The position numbers and the translations under genes are program-made. Positions 1-9,232 of a stretch of DNA of 42,666 nt are shown piece by piece; position 1 is the first letter of the stretch, and each line of letters begins with the position of its first letter. The stretch is from Streptomyces beijiangensis. GTDB lineage: Bacteria > Actinomycetota > Actinomycetes > Streptomycetales > Streptomycetaceae. The DNA lies in contig NZ_JAFLRJ010000140.1 in the NCBI RefSeq assembly GCF_017315755.1, positions 1 through 42,666 of the forward strand, in the 5' to 3' direction. The notes below the pieces were generated by a model. It searched no databases. It was not told where the DNA came from and saw only the letters and a list, made by a program, of their open reading frames with translations.

Positions 1-1109
1 TCCCCACCCGCGGCGCCCTGCGCGAGCGGATCGGCCACGACCACGCCTGGCGGATGCTCTTCGAGGAGCCTGTGGGAGTCGCCGTCGAGCGGGAGTTCGC
101 CGACGACCTGGTCCGCGGTGTCGTTCTCACCGACGCCCTGATCGGCACCTTCGCCGACGCCCACGACCCGTCACTCGCCCAGAACCGCTGCTTCCTCTAC
201 CACGTCATCGGCAACAGCACCGGCGACTGGAACGTCCCCGTCGGCGGCATGGGCGCCCTCACCGACGCCCTCGCGGCAGCAGCCCGCGACGCGGGCGCCG
301 AGATCGTCACCGGCCACGAGGCCACCCGTATCGAGACGGACGGCACCCGGTCCGAGGTCACCTTCCGCACCGACAGCTCCGAGTCCACCGTCGCTGCCGG
401 ACACGTGCTCGTCAACGCCTCTCCCGAAGCCCTCGCCACGCTCCTCGGTGAGCAGCAGCCCGAGCCCGCCGAAGGCGCCCAGCTGAAGGTCAACATGCTC
501 CTGCGCCGGCTGCCGAGGCTCCGCGACACCTCCGTCGACCCGCGCGAAGCCTTCGCCGGGACGTTCCACATCGCCGAGGGATACGGGCAGTTGGCGACCG
601 CGTACGAGGAAGCCGCCTCGGGCCGGTTCCCCGGCGCACCGCCGTCAGAGATCTACTGCCACTCCCTGACCGACCCCTCGATCCTGGGCCCCGAACTCGC
701 CGCCCAGGGCTACCAGACCCTCACCCTCTTCGGACTGCACACTCCCGCGCGGCTCTTCGCCCAGGACAACGACACCGCCCGCGACGACCTGCTGAAGTCC
801 ACCCTCGCCCAGCTCGACGCCCACCTGGACGAGCCGATCGCCGACTGCCTGGCCCTCGACGAGAACGGCCGCCCCTGCATCGAGGCGAAGACCCCGCTCG
901 ACCTGGAGCGCGACCTGCGGCTGCCCGGCGGAAACATCTTCCACCGGGCACTGGCCTTCCCGTACGAGGACGAGTCGACCGGCCGCTGGGGCGTCGAGAC
1001 CGCGCACGCGAACGTCCTGCTCTGCGGTGCGGGCGCGGTCAGGGGCGGCGGCGTCAGTGGCATCCCCGGCCACAACGCCGCCATGGCCGTACTGGAGAGC
1101 AAGCCCTAG
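1..1109 (+). CDS. PYROXD2/phytoene-desaturase-like FAD-dependent oxidoreductase, 3' part
   Basis: The frame is open from the left edge (codons begin at base 3), so the N-terminus with the dinucleotide-binding GxGxxG fold lies outside the window. What remains, about 369 residues, shows a GGMGALTDAL block and ends with GAGAVRGGGVSGIPGHNAA, the C-terminal FAD-contact segment typical of NAD(P)/FAD-dependent oxidoreductases of the phytoene desaturase/PYROXD2 type. The substrate cannot be deduced. The stop codon overlaps by 4 bp the stop of the convergent esterase gene, so no room is left for a separate terminator. The ATG at 54 is internal and not the real start. Confidence 0.85.
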   Translation, partial: PTRGALRERIGHDHAWRMLFEEPVGVAVEREFADDLVRGVVLTDALIGTFADAHDPSLAQNRCFLYHVIGNSTGDWNVPVGGMGALTDALAAAARDAGAEIVTGHEATRIETDGTRSEVTFRTDSSESTVAAGHVLVNASPEALATLLGEQQPEPAEGAQLKVNMLLRRLPRLRDTSVDPREAFAGTFHIAEGYGQLATAYEEAASGRFPGAPPSEIYCHSLTDPSILGPELAAQGYQTLTLFGLHTPARLFAQDNDTARDDLLKSTLAQLDAHLDEPIADCLALDENGRPCIEAKTPLDLERDLRLPGGNIFHRALAFPYEDESTGRWGVETAHANVLLCGAGAVRGGGVSGIPGHNAAMAVLESKP

Positions 1110-2077
1110 CCGATGACCCCGCGCAGTGCGGCCAGCTTGCGCGGCAGATCGTACTCCGCGCCGCCCTCGTGCCCGTTGTACGGAAAGACCTCGATCTCCG
1201 CGGGGCCCGCATAGCGGTGGTAGGCGGCGAAGACCGTCGACGACGGGCAGACCTTGTCCATCAGCCCCACCGAGAACCACGCGGGGCAGGTGGCGCGGGC
1301 CGCGAAGTTGACCCCGTCGAAGTAGGACAGGGTCTCCATGGCCCGCTCCACGGAGAAGCGGTGGCCGGAGAGCCAGCGGGCGATCTCAGCGTAAGGACCG
1401 GTGTCGGTGATCTGCGAGGCGCGCCGGTAGTGGCAGAGGAACGGCACGTCGGCGACGGCGGTCGCCACGTCGTCCCGCAGCCCGGCGACGGCCAGGGCGA
1501 GCCCGCCGCCCTGGCTGCCGCCGAGCACCGCGACGCGCGAGGCGTCCACCTCCGGGTGCGCCTTCGCCGCGTCCACCGCGCGTACGGCGTCGGTGATCAG
1601 CCGCCGGTAGTAGTGCCGGTAGGGGTCCTCGATGCCGCTGGTGAGGAAGCCGGGCGAGGAGGAGCCGTGGCCCTCGGGGGCGATGTCCGGCGTGTCGGCG
1701 GTGTTCTTGCCGCCGCCGCCCTGGCCCCGGTTGTCCATGACCAGATGCGCGTAACCGAGCGCACTCCAGGTCAGCCAGGAGTACGGGATGCCCCGGCCCC
1801 CGTTGTACCCGATGTACTGGACGACGGCGGGCAGCGGCCCGCTGCGGACGCGCGGCAGCAGCAGCCATGCCTTCACCGGCTGCCCGTCCCACCCGCGGAA
1901 CGTCACGTCGAACACGTCGACCGTCGCCAGCCCGCTCTCGTACGGCACGAATGCGGCGTCCAGCGGATGGCGCGAGGTGTCGGCGAGGGTCTTCTCCCAG
2001 AAGGCGTCGAAGTCCGCCGGCTCCTCCGGCTGCGGCCGGTAGTCGCGCAGCCGCTCCAGGGGCATGTCGAACAGCAA
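1106..2077 (-). CDS. Acetylxylan esterase / cephalosporin-C deacetylase family hydrolase
   Basis: An alpha/beta hydrolase of 323 residues that should remove acetyl groups from sugar oligomers. The family's features are visible: an RGQGGG block in the oxyanion region, the nucleophile elbow GGSQGGG, an Asp in the GLMDKVCP segment and a C-terminal His in YNGHEGG. There is no signal peptide, so it probably acts in the cytoplasm on imported, still acetylated oligosaccharides. I chose the TTG start at 2077 because an AAGGAG sits 6 nt upstream, inside the end of the PL8 gene. The ATG at 2065 would have an 18-nt spacing. It is the last gene of the lyase operon, starting 2 nt after the PL8 stop. Confidence 0.92.
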   Translation of the reverse strand: MLFDMPLERLRDYRPQPEEPADFDAFWEKTLADTSRHPLDAAFVPYESGLATVDVFDVTFRGWDGQPVKAWLLLPRVRSGPLPAVVQYIGYNGGRGIPYSWLTWSALGYAHLVMDNRGQGGGGKNTADTPDIAPEGHGSSSPGFLTSGIEDPYRHYYRRLITDAVRAVDAAKAHPEVDASRVAVLGGSQGGGLALAVAGLRDDVATAVADVPFLCHYRRASQITDTGPYAEIARWLSGHRFSVERAMETLSYFDGVNFAARATCPAWFSVGLMDKVCPSSTVFAAYHRYAGPAEIEVFPYNGHEGGAEYDLPRKLAALRGVIG

Positions 2078-2079
2078 GG

Positions 2080-4464
2080 TCAGCTCCTTGTGAGGGTGAG
2101 GGTGAGTGTCGCGCCGTGCAGCCCCGCCGTGTCGGCGGTGATGCGGATGCCGGCCGGGGTCGATTCGGTCCGTACACCCGGATCGGCCGAGACGACCTTC
2201 AGGCCGCGCAGCGCCAGGTCGACGACCACGTGCTCGCGCAGCTGGGTGGGGTCGGAGAGGGCGACGGTGACGGTCTTGCCCTGGGGCAGGACGAGGACCG
2301 ACGCCGGGCCGTCGGCGGTCAGTTCCTGTGCCTGGCCGGCCGCCCAGAAGTTCGCCGCGAGCACTCCGTCGGCGCAGCGGCGTACCGCGTGCACGGCTGT
2401 TGTCGTCGCGACGGCCCGCACCGGCGGGGACGCGGACAGCGACTGGGTGCGCGCGGCGGATGCGGCGGGCGCCTGGAGCCAGAAGTAGCCCGCGTCGGAC
2501 GGGGCCTGGCCGTGGTCGTGCCAGAGCGTCAGATAGGGGCGGGTGACGGAGGTGTCGGTGCCGTACTTGAGGTTGATCTCCCGCCAGGTCGCGGTCCGTT
2601 CCTCGCGCAGCGCGCGGACCCGGGCCGGCTGCGGGAAGACGTATCCGCCCGTGCCCTCCAGGTGCAGCCAGCGCACCGCGTCGAGGTCCGCGGGGCCCTG
2701 AGCGGTGGCCGCGGGGGAGCCGTTGACGAGGAGAGCGGCGGCCGGATCGCGCAGCTTGCGGTTCTCCACGACCGTCTCGACCGTGCCCGCGTCCGCCGTG
2801 ATCCCCGAACCGGCGCAGGCGATCACGTCGTCCAGACAGAACCAGCTCTTGAGCGCCCGCAGCGAACTCCCGTACGCCCGCAGCTCCATGCCGTACGCAC
2901 CGAGCGTCGTCCCGGGCAGTACGGCGCCGCCCGCCCAGTCCGCGGTGGACGTGGTGCGCTGCCCGGCGGCGTCGGCGGGACGCCCGGCCACCACCGTGGT
3001 GCCAGGCAGCCGCGTCGGGTCGACGGTCGGCCAGTAGTCCTCGCTGTAGTGGCCGAGGTCGTCGGTGTAGAGCAGCACCATGCCGTCGGAGAGGTGCCAG
3101 GCATGGAGGTTCTCGTTCTGGATCGACTCGTAGTTGTAGATGCGCGTCGAGTACGCGGAGATCCCGAGCGCGAAGCCCGGCCGGTGGTGCGCCGCCTTGT
3201 CCATCAGCGGATGCTGCTTGTGGGCCACCAGCGGGCCGCGTGCCGGGACGGGACCCGCGAGCACCTGCTGCGCGGCGACCAGCGAGGCGAGGTCGGTCGC
3301 GGCGAGGAAGTCCCGGTAGGTGTCCTCGGTGATCCACTGCTTGACGAGCGCGGTGAAGCGGTCCGCGGTCTCCCCGGGGAAGCCGGGTATCAGGCGCAGC
3401 ACCGCCTCGATGACGGTCTGTGCGGAGACATGGCCCTGCTTGCTGGGGCGGGCGATCTCGCGGCCGCACACCGAGGCCATCACGTCGCCGCGCGCGATCA
3501 GCGGGTCGAAGCCCTCGTCCACCCAGCGGCGGACGTTGTCGAGGTCCGGGTCGGTGACGGTCCACTCCGATGCGGCGAGGAGGTTCAGCAGCCGGGAGAG
3601 GTTGTTGAGGAGTTCCTTGCCGTAACCGCCGTTGTAGGGGTGCTTGTAGTGCTGGAGGAAGGAACCGTCGGAGTAGAAGCCCTCGCCGGTGCCGTCGGCG
3701 CCTCCCGTACGGTCGTTGAAGGCGAGCACGCTGTTGGCGCCGCCGCCCTCCACGTCCGACAGGGCGTCGCGGACCCGGGTCAGGGAGGCGCCGTCATCGC
3801 TCAGGACGGCGGTCACGGCGACGACCGTGGAGACCCAGACGCGGTTGGCGCCGGTCGCGATCTGGCGGTCCACGCGCCAGAGGTTGGGGTCGGGCGTGTA
3901 CGAGCGCACGGCGTCGGTGATGCGGGTCAGCCGCTCCGTACCGAGTGCGTCGTACAGCAGGACCGCGGCGTCGTTGAGGCCGAGCGGCGAGCCGATCTCC
4001 CAGTCCCAGTCGTTGTCGAACCGCGTCGTCCCCGGCCCGTAACGGTGCGTCAGCATCCAGTCCAGCGAGGCGAGCAACAGCTGTGCGGTCGCCGCGTCGC
4101 CGTGCTGCGGGGTGCCGGGCACGGCCCACGCGGTGGCGATCGTGGCGATTCGCTTGAAGGAGGTGGTGACGTGGTTGGAGAGCGTCGTGCTGGTGAGGTC
4201 GGGCCACAGCCCGTCGGTGCGCGTCGGGTCGAGTCCCTGCACGGTGGTCGTGGCCGTCCGGCCGATGCGGTCGACCGCGGCCTTGATCCGGGGATCCGTG
4301 AGGTCGAGTCCGGGGCCGCCGGTGAGCAGCGTGTGCCAGCGGGCGCGGAGAGCTGCGGCGTCGCCGGCAGCGGCGGCGATCGCCGGCAGTGGGGGCAGGG
4401 CGAGGGCCGTGCCGAGGGCGGCCGCTCCGACGAGGACGGTGCGTCTGGTGGTGCCTGATGTCAT
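2080..4464 (-). CDS. Secreted polysaccharide lyase family 8 (hyaluronate/chondroitin/xanthan lyase type)
   Basis: A 794-residue exported lyase that cleaves uronate-containing polysaccharides by beta-elimination. Residues 1-33 form a twin-arginine signal (TTRRTVLVG, then a hydrophobic stretch to AIAAAAG). The alpha/alpha toroid carries TGANR (Asn207), and the block YSDGSFLQH with PYNGGYG places His272 and Tyr281 nine residues apart, as for His399 and Tyr408 of pneumococcal hyaluronate lyase. Beta-sandwich domains fill the C-terminal half. Length matches the family. Which polymer it prefers (hyaluronan, chondroitin, xanthan or another) cannot be read from the sequence. It lies 10 nt after the SGNH esterase gene and is translationally linked to the deacetylase gene that follows. 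Confidence 0.9.
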   Translation of the reverse strand: MTSGTTRRTVLVGAAALGTALALPPLPAIAAAAGDAAALRARWHTLLTGGPGLDLTDPRIKAAVDRIGRTATTTVQGLDPTRTDGLWPDLTSTTLSNHVTTSFKRIATIATAWAVPGTPQHGDAATAQLLLASLDWMLTHRYGPGTTRFDNDWDWEIGSPLGLNDAAVLLYDALGTERLTRITDAVRSYTPDPNLWRVDRQIATGANRVWVSTVVAVTAVLSDDGASLTRVRDALSDVEGGGANSVLAFNDRTGGADGTGEGFYSDGSFLQHYKHPYNGGYGKELLNNLSRLLNLLAASEWTVTDPDLDNVRRWVDEGFDPLIARGDVMASVCGREIARPSKQGHVSAQTVIEAVLRLIPGFPGETADRFTALVKQWITEDTYRDFLAATDLASLVAAQQVLAGPVPARGPLVAHKQHPLMDKAAHHRPGFALGISAYSTRIYNYESIQNENLHAWHLSDGMVLLYTDDLGHYSEDYWPTVDPTRLPGTTVVAGRPADAAGQRTTSTADWAGGAVLPGTTLGAYGMELRAYGSSLRALKSWFCLDDVIACAGSGITADAGTVETVVENRKLRDPAAALLVNGSPAATAQGPADLDAVRWLHLEGTGGYVFPQPARVRALREERTATWREINLKYGTDTSVTRPYLTLWHDHGQAPSDAGYFWLQAPAASAARTQSLSASPPVRAVATTTAVHAVRRCADGVLAANFWAAGQAQELTADGPASVLVLPQGKTVTVALSDPTQLREHVVVDLALRGLKVVSADPGVRTESTPAGIRITADTAGLHGATLTLTLTRS

Positions 4465-4474
4465 GATCCGGGCC

Positions 4475-5608
4475 TCACAGAAGGTGTCGGCGGTCCACGG
4501 CCGCGGCGAGCGCGGTGTGACCGGCGGGGTTGGGGTGCAGATGGTCGCCGCTGTCGTACGCGGGCAGCAGACGCGAGGGATGTACGGGATCGCGCAGGGC
4601 GGCGTCGAAGTCGGCGAGGCGGTCGAAGACCTTCCCGCCCCGCAGCACGCGGTTGGTCTCCTCGCGTACGGCGTCGAGCTCCGGAGTCCAGCGCACCCAG
4701 CCATCGAACGGGGTGATCGTCGCGCCGACCACCCGCAGCCCCGCGTCGTGGGCGCGTACCACCAGCTGGCGGAAGCCCGCGAGGATCAGCGCCGGATCGG
4801 TCTGACTCGGCGGCTGCTGAAGGTCGTTGACGCCGAGGTGGACCAGGAGGGTGCGCAGTCCGGGCAGCGCGAGCACGTCACGGTCGAAGCGCGCCTGGGC
4901 GCCGGGGCCGAACCGTGCGTCGTCCAGGAGCAGCCTGTTGCCGCTGATCCCGAGGTTGGCGACAGCCCCGCCGGGCAGCCGGCGGGCCAGCTGGTCGGGC
5001 CAGCGGAGGTTGGCGTCGTCGGGGGTGCCGACGCCCTCGGCGATCGAGTCGCCGAGCACGGCGACCGAGGGGCCGTGCGCGTCCGTCACATCGACGCCGG
5101 TGAGCAGGAACACGGAGGTGGTGCGGACGCTGTCGACCCAGTGCGTGGCGTGCGTATTGCGGTGGAACGACAATGGCCCCGTGGGGCCTGGGAGTTGAGT
5201 CTCGACGGTGAGGTCGGAACCGCGCTCCGTGCGCAGTCCGGCGACCGGGTCGCTCGTCAGCGAGGCGCCTGCCGCCAGCCAGGCCTGCGGTTCGCCGCCG
5301 AAGGTCACCGGGTGGCCGCCCGCGGTGACGGGGCCGATCAGTACGGGCCGCGTACCGAAGGCGTGCCCGTACCGCAGGCGCACCCGGCCTCCGGCCGAAA
5401 GGCGGACCGTGGCCCGGAATGTCGCACCGGTGAGACCCGCCGACGCCAGGGGATCCGCGGCGGTCGGCGCTGTCTGGGCCGTCGTCCAGGAGGCGGTCCA
5501 CCGGGTGCCGTGGTCCGTGGCCGCCTGCGCGTCCGGGGCGGTGGCGGCGACGGCCGCGATCCCCGCGGCGGCCACGCCGAGCACCCCTCTGCGGGTGGGC
5601 CCGCTCAC
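4475..5608 (-). CDS. Secreted SGNH/GDSL-type carbohydrate esterase
   Basis: A 377-residue esterase, probably removing acetyl or other acyl groups from the polysaccharide outside the cell. A twin-arginine signal (TRRGVLG, followed by an Ala-rich core ending near residue 30) precedes an N-terminal beta-domain. The SGNH domain starts around residue 182. Block I is GDS with Ser188, block II holds Gly220 (NLGISGN), block III is GVND with Asn261, and block V is DHLH with Asp355 and His358, so the catalytic set is complete. The GTG start overlaps the stop of the beta-helix gene as GTGA, which fixes the start and suggests translational coupling. The arrangement resembles rhamnogalacturonan acetylesterases and other SGNH enzymes of two-domain build. 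Confidence 0.9.
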   Translation of the reverse strand: MSGPTRRGVLGVAAAGIAAVAATAPDAQAATDHGTRWTASWTTAQTAPTAADPLASAGLTGATFRATVRLSAGGRVRLRYGHAFGTRPVLIGPVTAGGHPVTFGGEPQAWLAAGASLTSDPVAGLRTERGSDLTVETQLPGPTGPLSFHRNTHATHWVDSVRTTSVFLLTGVDVTDAHGPSVAVLGDSIAEGVGTPDDANLRWPDQLARRLPGGAVANLGISGNRLLLDDARFGPGAQARFDRDVLALPGLRTLLVHLGVNDLQQPPSQTDPALILAGFRQLVVRAHDAGLRVVGATITPFDGWVRWTPELDAVREETNRVLRGGKVFDRLADFDAALRDPVHPSRLLPAYDSGDHLHPNPAGHTALAAAVDRRHLL

Positions 5609-6678
5609 TGGGGGCACGGCCCGGTCGGCGCGTACTGGCTGCCGTAGGTGCCCACCGCGTTGCCGCCGGTGTTGCCGCTCATGGTGTTGGTGCAGACCGG
5701 GCCCTGCGGGGTGCGCATGAACTTGATCCCGCCGCCCGCGTTGCCGGTGATGGTGTTGCCGTAGATCCCCGTGTTGATGCCGTCGGTCTCGGTGTCGCCG
5801 CCGAGCCGGATGCCGGAGCCGAGGTTGTCGTGGACGGTGTTGTAGCGGAAGGTGTTGCCGCTGCCGCGCGCGTCGAGTCCGGCCGAGCTGGGGTCGCGCT
5901 GGGCGCTGCAGTCGTTGTACTCGACGTAGTTCGCCGTCGAGTTCTCCTTCACGTCGACGCACTCGTTGCCGTGTGTGGCGATGGTGTTGTGGTGGATACG
6001 GTTGCCGCGGCTGATGTCGGCCGCCGCGTCCGGCGCGCCGTTGGCGCCCTGCTGCTCGGGTGCCGTACCGAGGTAGATGCCTTCGCCGTTCTTGCCCCCG
6101 CCGCCGAAGCGGAAGTCCGCGACCCCGCAGTCGCTGATGGTGTTGCCGGACACGTCCGCGCTCGTCACGAGATAGCGCAGCCGCAGGCATTCGTCGGCGG
6201 CGTTCTTGAGGGTCATTCCGGTGATCCGGAGCCCGCCGACACCGTTGCCGGGAGTCGTGCTCATGACATAAATAAGCTTGAGGCGATAGCCCGACACGTC
6301 CGACGAGGAGCCGAAAAGACCGTCGACGGTGAACCCGTCGAGCACGGTCCCGTCGTGCTGCACCTGGACGATCCGGGCGTTCCCCGCCCCCTTCAGCACG
6401 GCAGTCGAAGGCCCGGTGACGGTCACGTCGGGGCGCCGCGTCACGACGTCCTGGAGGTACGTGCCCGACGCCAGATGCACGACGGCACCGGACGGCGCCA
6501 GGTCGAGTGCGCGCTGGACCGTCGCCAGCGGACTCCCCGACGACGTACCGGAGTTGGCGTCGCTGCCCGACGGGCTGACGTAGTACGCATCGGCTGCCGC
6601 GGTGGCGGGCGTGGGAAGAGCGAGGGGTGCTCCCACGGCCAGGGCGGCGAGGAGAGCGGCGGTCAGTGAGCGGCTCAT
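5605..6678 (-). CDS. Secreted right-handed parallel beta-helix protein (DUF1565-like, probable lyase)
   Basis: A 357-residue protein with a Sec signal peptide (cut probably after ATAA, near residue 28), then the AYYVSPSGSDANSGT opening that is common to DUF1565/pectate-lyase-like beta-helix proteins. The remainder shows repeated rungs with Asn-rich turns such as GNTISDCG, HHNTIATHGN, RYNTVHDN and GNTITGNAGG. Related folds include pectate lyases PL1 and PL9, chondroitinase B (PL6) and C5-epimerases. I cannot assign catalytic residues, so lyase activity is inferred from the neighbours. The ATG follows AGGAGG by 9 nt and overlaps the stop of the DUF624 gene (ATGA). Confidence 0.78.
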   Translation of the reverse strand: MSRSLTAALLAALAVGAPLALPTPATAAADAYYVSPSGSDANSGTSSGSPLATVQRALDLAPSGAVVHLASGTYLQDVVTRRPDVTVTGPSTAVLKGAGNARIVQVQHDGTVLDGFTVDGLFGSSSDVSGYRLKLIYVMSTTPGNGVGGLRITGMTLKNAADECLRLRYLVTSADVSGNTISDCGVADFRFGGGGKNGEGIYLGTAPEQQGANGAPDAAADISRGNRIHHNTIATHGNECVDVKENSTANYVEYNDCSAQRDPSSAGLDARGSGNTFRYNTVHDNLGSGIRLGGDTETDGINTGIYGNTITGNAGGGIKFMRTPQGPVCTNTMSGNTGGNAVGTYGSQYAPTGPCPQ

Positions 6679-7259
6679 ACGGTGTTCCTCCTGGGGTCGG
6701 CGAACGACAGAGCGAGGACTACGGGAATGCTCGGGCCCAGCAGCAGAGGGCCGAGCGGTACGACGGCGGAGAGCAGTACCGCCGAGACGACCGCGCCCAG
6801 CAGCGCGGTGCCCCGGGCGGGCGAACCGAAGCCGAGGGCGAGCGCACCACGCGTCCACGAGGCGACCGAGCCGTTCGGCGACTGCCCCGCCTGGGCCGCG
6901 AGGGCCACATGGTGGATGACCAGCGCGGCGGCGATCCCCGCCTGGGCGGCGAGTGCGACGAAGGCGATCGGATGCGAACTGCCCAGCAGATAAACGATGT
7001 TGGCGACGAGCACCGCGGCGGCCGCCGTGGACAGCAGGCTGTGCTTCCACAGCGCCCGCCAGTACCGGGGGAAGGCCTCGAAGACCCCGGTGAAGCACCG
7101 GCTGTCGTCCTCCGCGCGCCACCGCTGCAGCGCACAGGCCATCGCCGCGAGCGCCGGCAGCCAGGTCACCACCCCCAGTGCCAGCACGGTGAACGCGGCC
7201 CCGGCCGCCGCCGGGTACGCGAGGAACTCAAGCCGCCTCAGCAGCGCGAACGACCGCAT
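6675..7259 (-). CDS. DUF624 (YesL-like) membrane protein
   Basis: A 194-residue protein with about four to five hydrophobic segments (residues 15-45, 80-105, 110-130, 150-185) and the pattern of DUF624 proteins: an N-terminal LRRLEFLAYPAAAG segment and a central FPRYWRALWKHSLL block. YesL, the Bacillus member, is encoded next to the ABC importer of the rhamnogalacturonan cluster, and DUF624 genes are generally neighbours of sugar ABC transporters, as here. The molecular role is unknown; an accessory function in uptake is the common guess. The ATG at 7259 follows the stop of the upstream lyase at once, with GAAAGG 9 nt before it. Confidence 0.8.
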   Translation of the reverse strand: MRSFALLRRLEFLAYPAAAGAAFTVLALGVVTWLPALAAMACALQRWRAEDDSRCFTGVFEAFPRYWRALWKHSLLSTAAAAVLVANIVYLLGSSHPIAFVALAAQAGIAAALVIHHVALAAQAGQSPNGSVASWTRGALALGFGSPARGTALLGAVVSAVLLSAVVPLGPLLLGPSIPVVLALSFADPRRNTV

Positions 7260-7260
7260 C

Positions 7261-9231
7261 TCAGCCGACCTTTCCTGTGTATGGTTCCCGGACATCGAGG
7301 ACCAGGTGTCCCCGCACCTCCACGCGCCGGGCGGCGACCACACTGAGCGTGTCGCCGTCGGTCAGTACGGCCGCCGCGTCCGCGGTGACCTCGGCGGTGC
7401 GGATGCGGCGGAGCCCGGGGGAGAGGAGCACGGTCTCCGTGCCGAAGGCGATCCCGTATCCCTCCTCGCACGCCACCGCGTCGGCGACGGTCACATCGCC
7501 CGGCTCGATCACCGTCAGGAACACGGCAGTTGATGCCGGAGGCGTTGTCGTACGGAGGGTGTGCAGCGTCCGCGTGATCCGCAGTTCCGGGGTGCTCGAC
7601 GTGGGGTTCGCCTCGACCTCCACCGCGGTGGATTCCGTACGGGCACGGGCCGGGGCGAAGCGGCGTACGACAGCGGCGGCCGCCCCGGACCGGATCAGAT
7701 GGAGGTCGTCGGCGGACCTCTCCGTGGGTGCGTCGGTCTGCAGCAGGAACGACCACTCCCGTGCGGCGTCGGCCTCCGCGATGTCCAGCAGCACGAGGCG
7801 GCCCGACGGGGTGAACACCAGCGTGCGGTCCAGCCGGCGGACCCCGAGCGCGGGGTCGTACATCGCGGCGATCTCCGCCGTCGCGTGCGCCCAGCCGCCG
7901 TCGGCGAGCACATCGCGCTGGCGGGCCTGACGCTCGTAGGGGATGTCCCGGTACACGTGGTAACGGTCCTCGTCCGCGTACCCCTGCCCGTCCACGAGGA
8001 GCAGATTGTGGTGGGCGGCCCGCTTGCGGTTGCTGTAGCCCTCGTCCACGGCGAGATGGGCGCCCTGCGAGATGAGCACGAAGGAGCCCGAATCGGGATG
8101 GTGGTGACCGGTGTTGAGGGTCTCCCAGCCCAGTTCGGCACGGTGCTTGGCCGACGTCTCCCACGCCTTGTGCCCGCCGCCGGGGCTCGCCTTGAAGGAG
8201 ACCAGGGTGGCGTCCTCGTCCCATCCCGTACGGGAGGCGAGCAGCCCGAGGTCGGGGAAGTACGCCTGCGTCGCCGACGGTGCGACGGCCGGCACCGCCG
8301 GGTCGTACCAGAGGTGCTCCAAGTACGCCTCGGGCAGGATTCCGGGCCGCACCCCGCTCAATGCCGCTTCCTGCGCGAGCAGTTCACCGCTCGCCCGGTC
8401 GCCGAGCCACTGCGCCTCGCCGATGCCGTACTGCGACGCCAGCCGGTAGTACAGAGCGGCGCTGTGGCCGCTGTGCCGGTCGTGGCAGTCCCCGTGGTCC
8501 ACGGTGCGGGCGAAGCCGGGCGCGGACTGATGGAGCCGGTAGCGGAAGGTGTTGGCCATGAAACCGCCGCGCTCCCGCCAGTCGATCCCCTCGGCCTCCT
8601 GGAGCATGTCGAGGTGCATGGCCAGCCAGGGCACCCCATAGCGCCAGTAGACGACCCCTTCGGCGTGCGAACCATCCTCGGGAAGGGCGTCGAGCACCCG
8701 GCCGAGATTGTCCTTGGCGCGCTCGGTCCACTCCTCGCGGCCCAGTACGTACCCGGCGGTGGCCAGGCCCGCGTAACAGATCCAGTTGTGGTTCTGCCAG
8801 TACGAGGAGGACCACCAGCGGCCCTCCGACGCGACCGCGAACTCGTACAACCGCCGCCCCTGGAGCAGGAGTTTGTAGCGCACCAGCGCCCTGACCTCCT
8901 CCGGGAGCGCGTCCCCCAGCCAGTGGTGGGCCAGGGCGATCCCGTGCAGCAGCCAGCCCGCGTCCAGGTCATGGTCGGGCATATGGGCGCTGCCCCAGTG
9001 CGGCAGCCGGACCGCGGCCTCCAGCCAGCGCCGGCTCTCCGCGAGGTGGGCGGGGTCGCCGGTGAGCCGGTACGCGAGCGCCGGATTGGCGGCGGCCGGG
9101 CCCAGCCAGGTGATGCTGGCCTGTGGATGGAAGACGGGCGGGGTGAGCGCCGCATTGCGGACGGCCTCGTCCAGGAGCCGTTGCTCCTGGGCAGGCCTGG
9201 GCCCTGCGGGCGGGGTCGCGGAGAGCAGCAT
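7261..9231 (-). CDS. Heparinase II/III family oligosaccharide lyase, cytoplasmic (first copy)
   Basis: A 656-residue protein of the heparinase II/III superfamily: an N-terminal alpha/alpha toroid (to about residue 310) and a C-terminal beta-sandwich. NHNW (147-150), SHAEG with His189/Glu191, nearby Tyr195 and Tyr198, and TGHHHPDSGSF (374-383) are at the places where heparinase II carries its catalytic residues. Asp396 and the HH pair at 407-408 resemble the zinc site of that enzyme. There is no signal peptide, so it should act inside on imported oligomers. It may be a PL12/PL15/PL17/PL21-like enzyme or a new subfamily; polymer specificity cannot be called. Its gene ends 1 nt before the DUF624 start. 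Confidence 0.86.
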   Translation of the reverse strand: MLLSATPPAGPRPAQEQRLLDEAVRNAALTPPVFHPQASITWLGPAAANPALAYRLTGDPAHLAESRRWLEAAVRLPHWGSAHMPDHDLDAGWLLHGIALAHHWLGDALPEEVRALVRYKLLLQGRRLYEFAVASEGRWWSSSYWQNHNWICYAGLATAGYVLGREEWTERAKDNLGRVLDALPEDGSHAEGVVYWRYGVPWLAMHLDMLQEAEGIDWRERGGFMANTFRYRLHQSAPGFARTVDHGDCHDRHSGHSAALYYRLASQYGIGEAQWLGDRASGELLAQEAALSGVRPGILPEAYLEHLWYDPAVPAVAPSATQAYFPDLGLLASRTGWDEDATLVSFKASPGGGHKAWETSAKHRAELGWETLNTGHHHPDSGSFVLISQGAHLAVDEGYSNRKRAAHHNLLLVDGQGYADEDRYHVYRDIPYERQARQRDVLADGGWAHATAEIAAMYDPALGVRRLDRTLVFTPSGRLVLLDIAEADAAREWSFLLQTDAPTERSADDLHLIRSGAAAAVVRRFAPARARTESTAVEVEANPTSSTPELRITRTLHTLRTTTPPASTAVFLTVIEPGDVTVADAVACEEGYGIAFGTETVLLSPGLRRIRTAEVTADAAAVLTDGDTLSVVAARRVEVRGHLVLDVREPYTGKVG

Positions 9232-9232
9232 C

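Noticed and set aside
1867..4458. Long plus-strand open frames opposite the lyase operon
   Set aside because: They mirror the third-position GC bias of the minus-strand genes and encode low-complexity Arg/Gly/Val-rich sequence.
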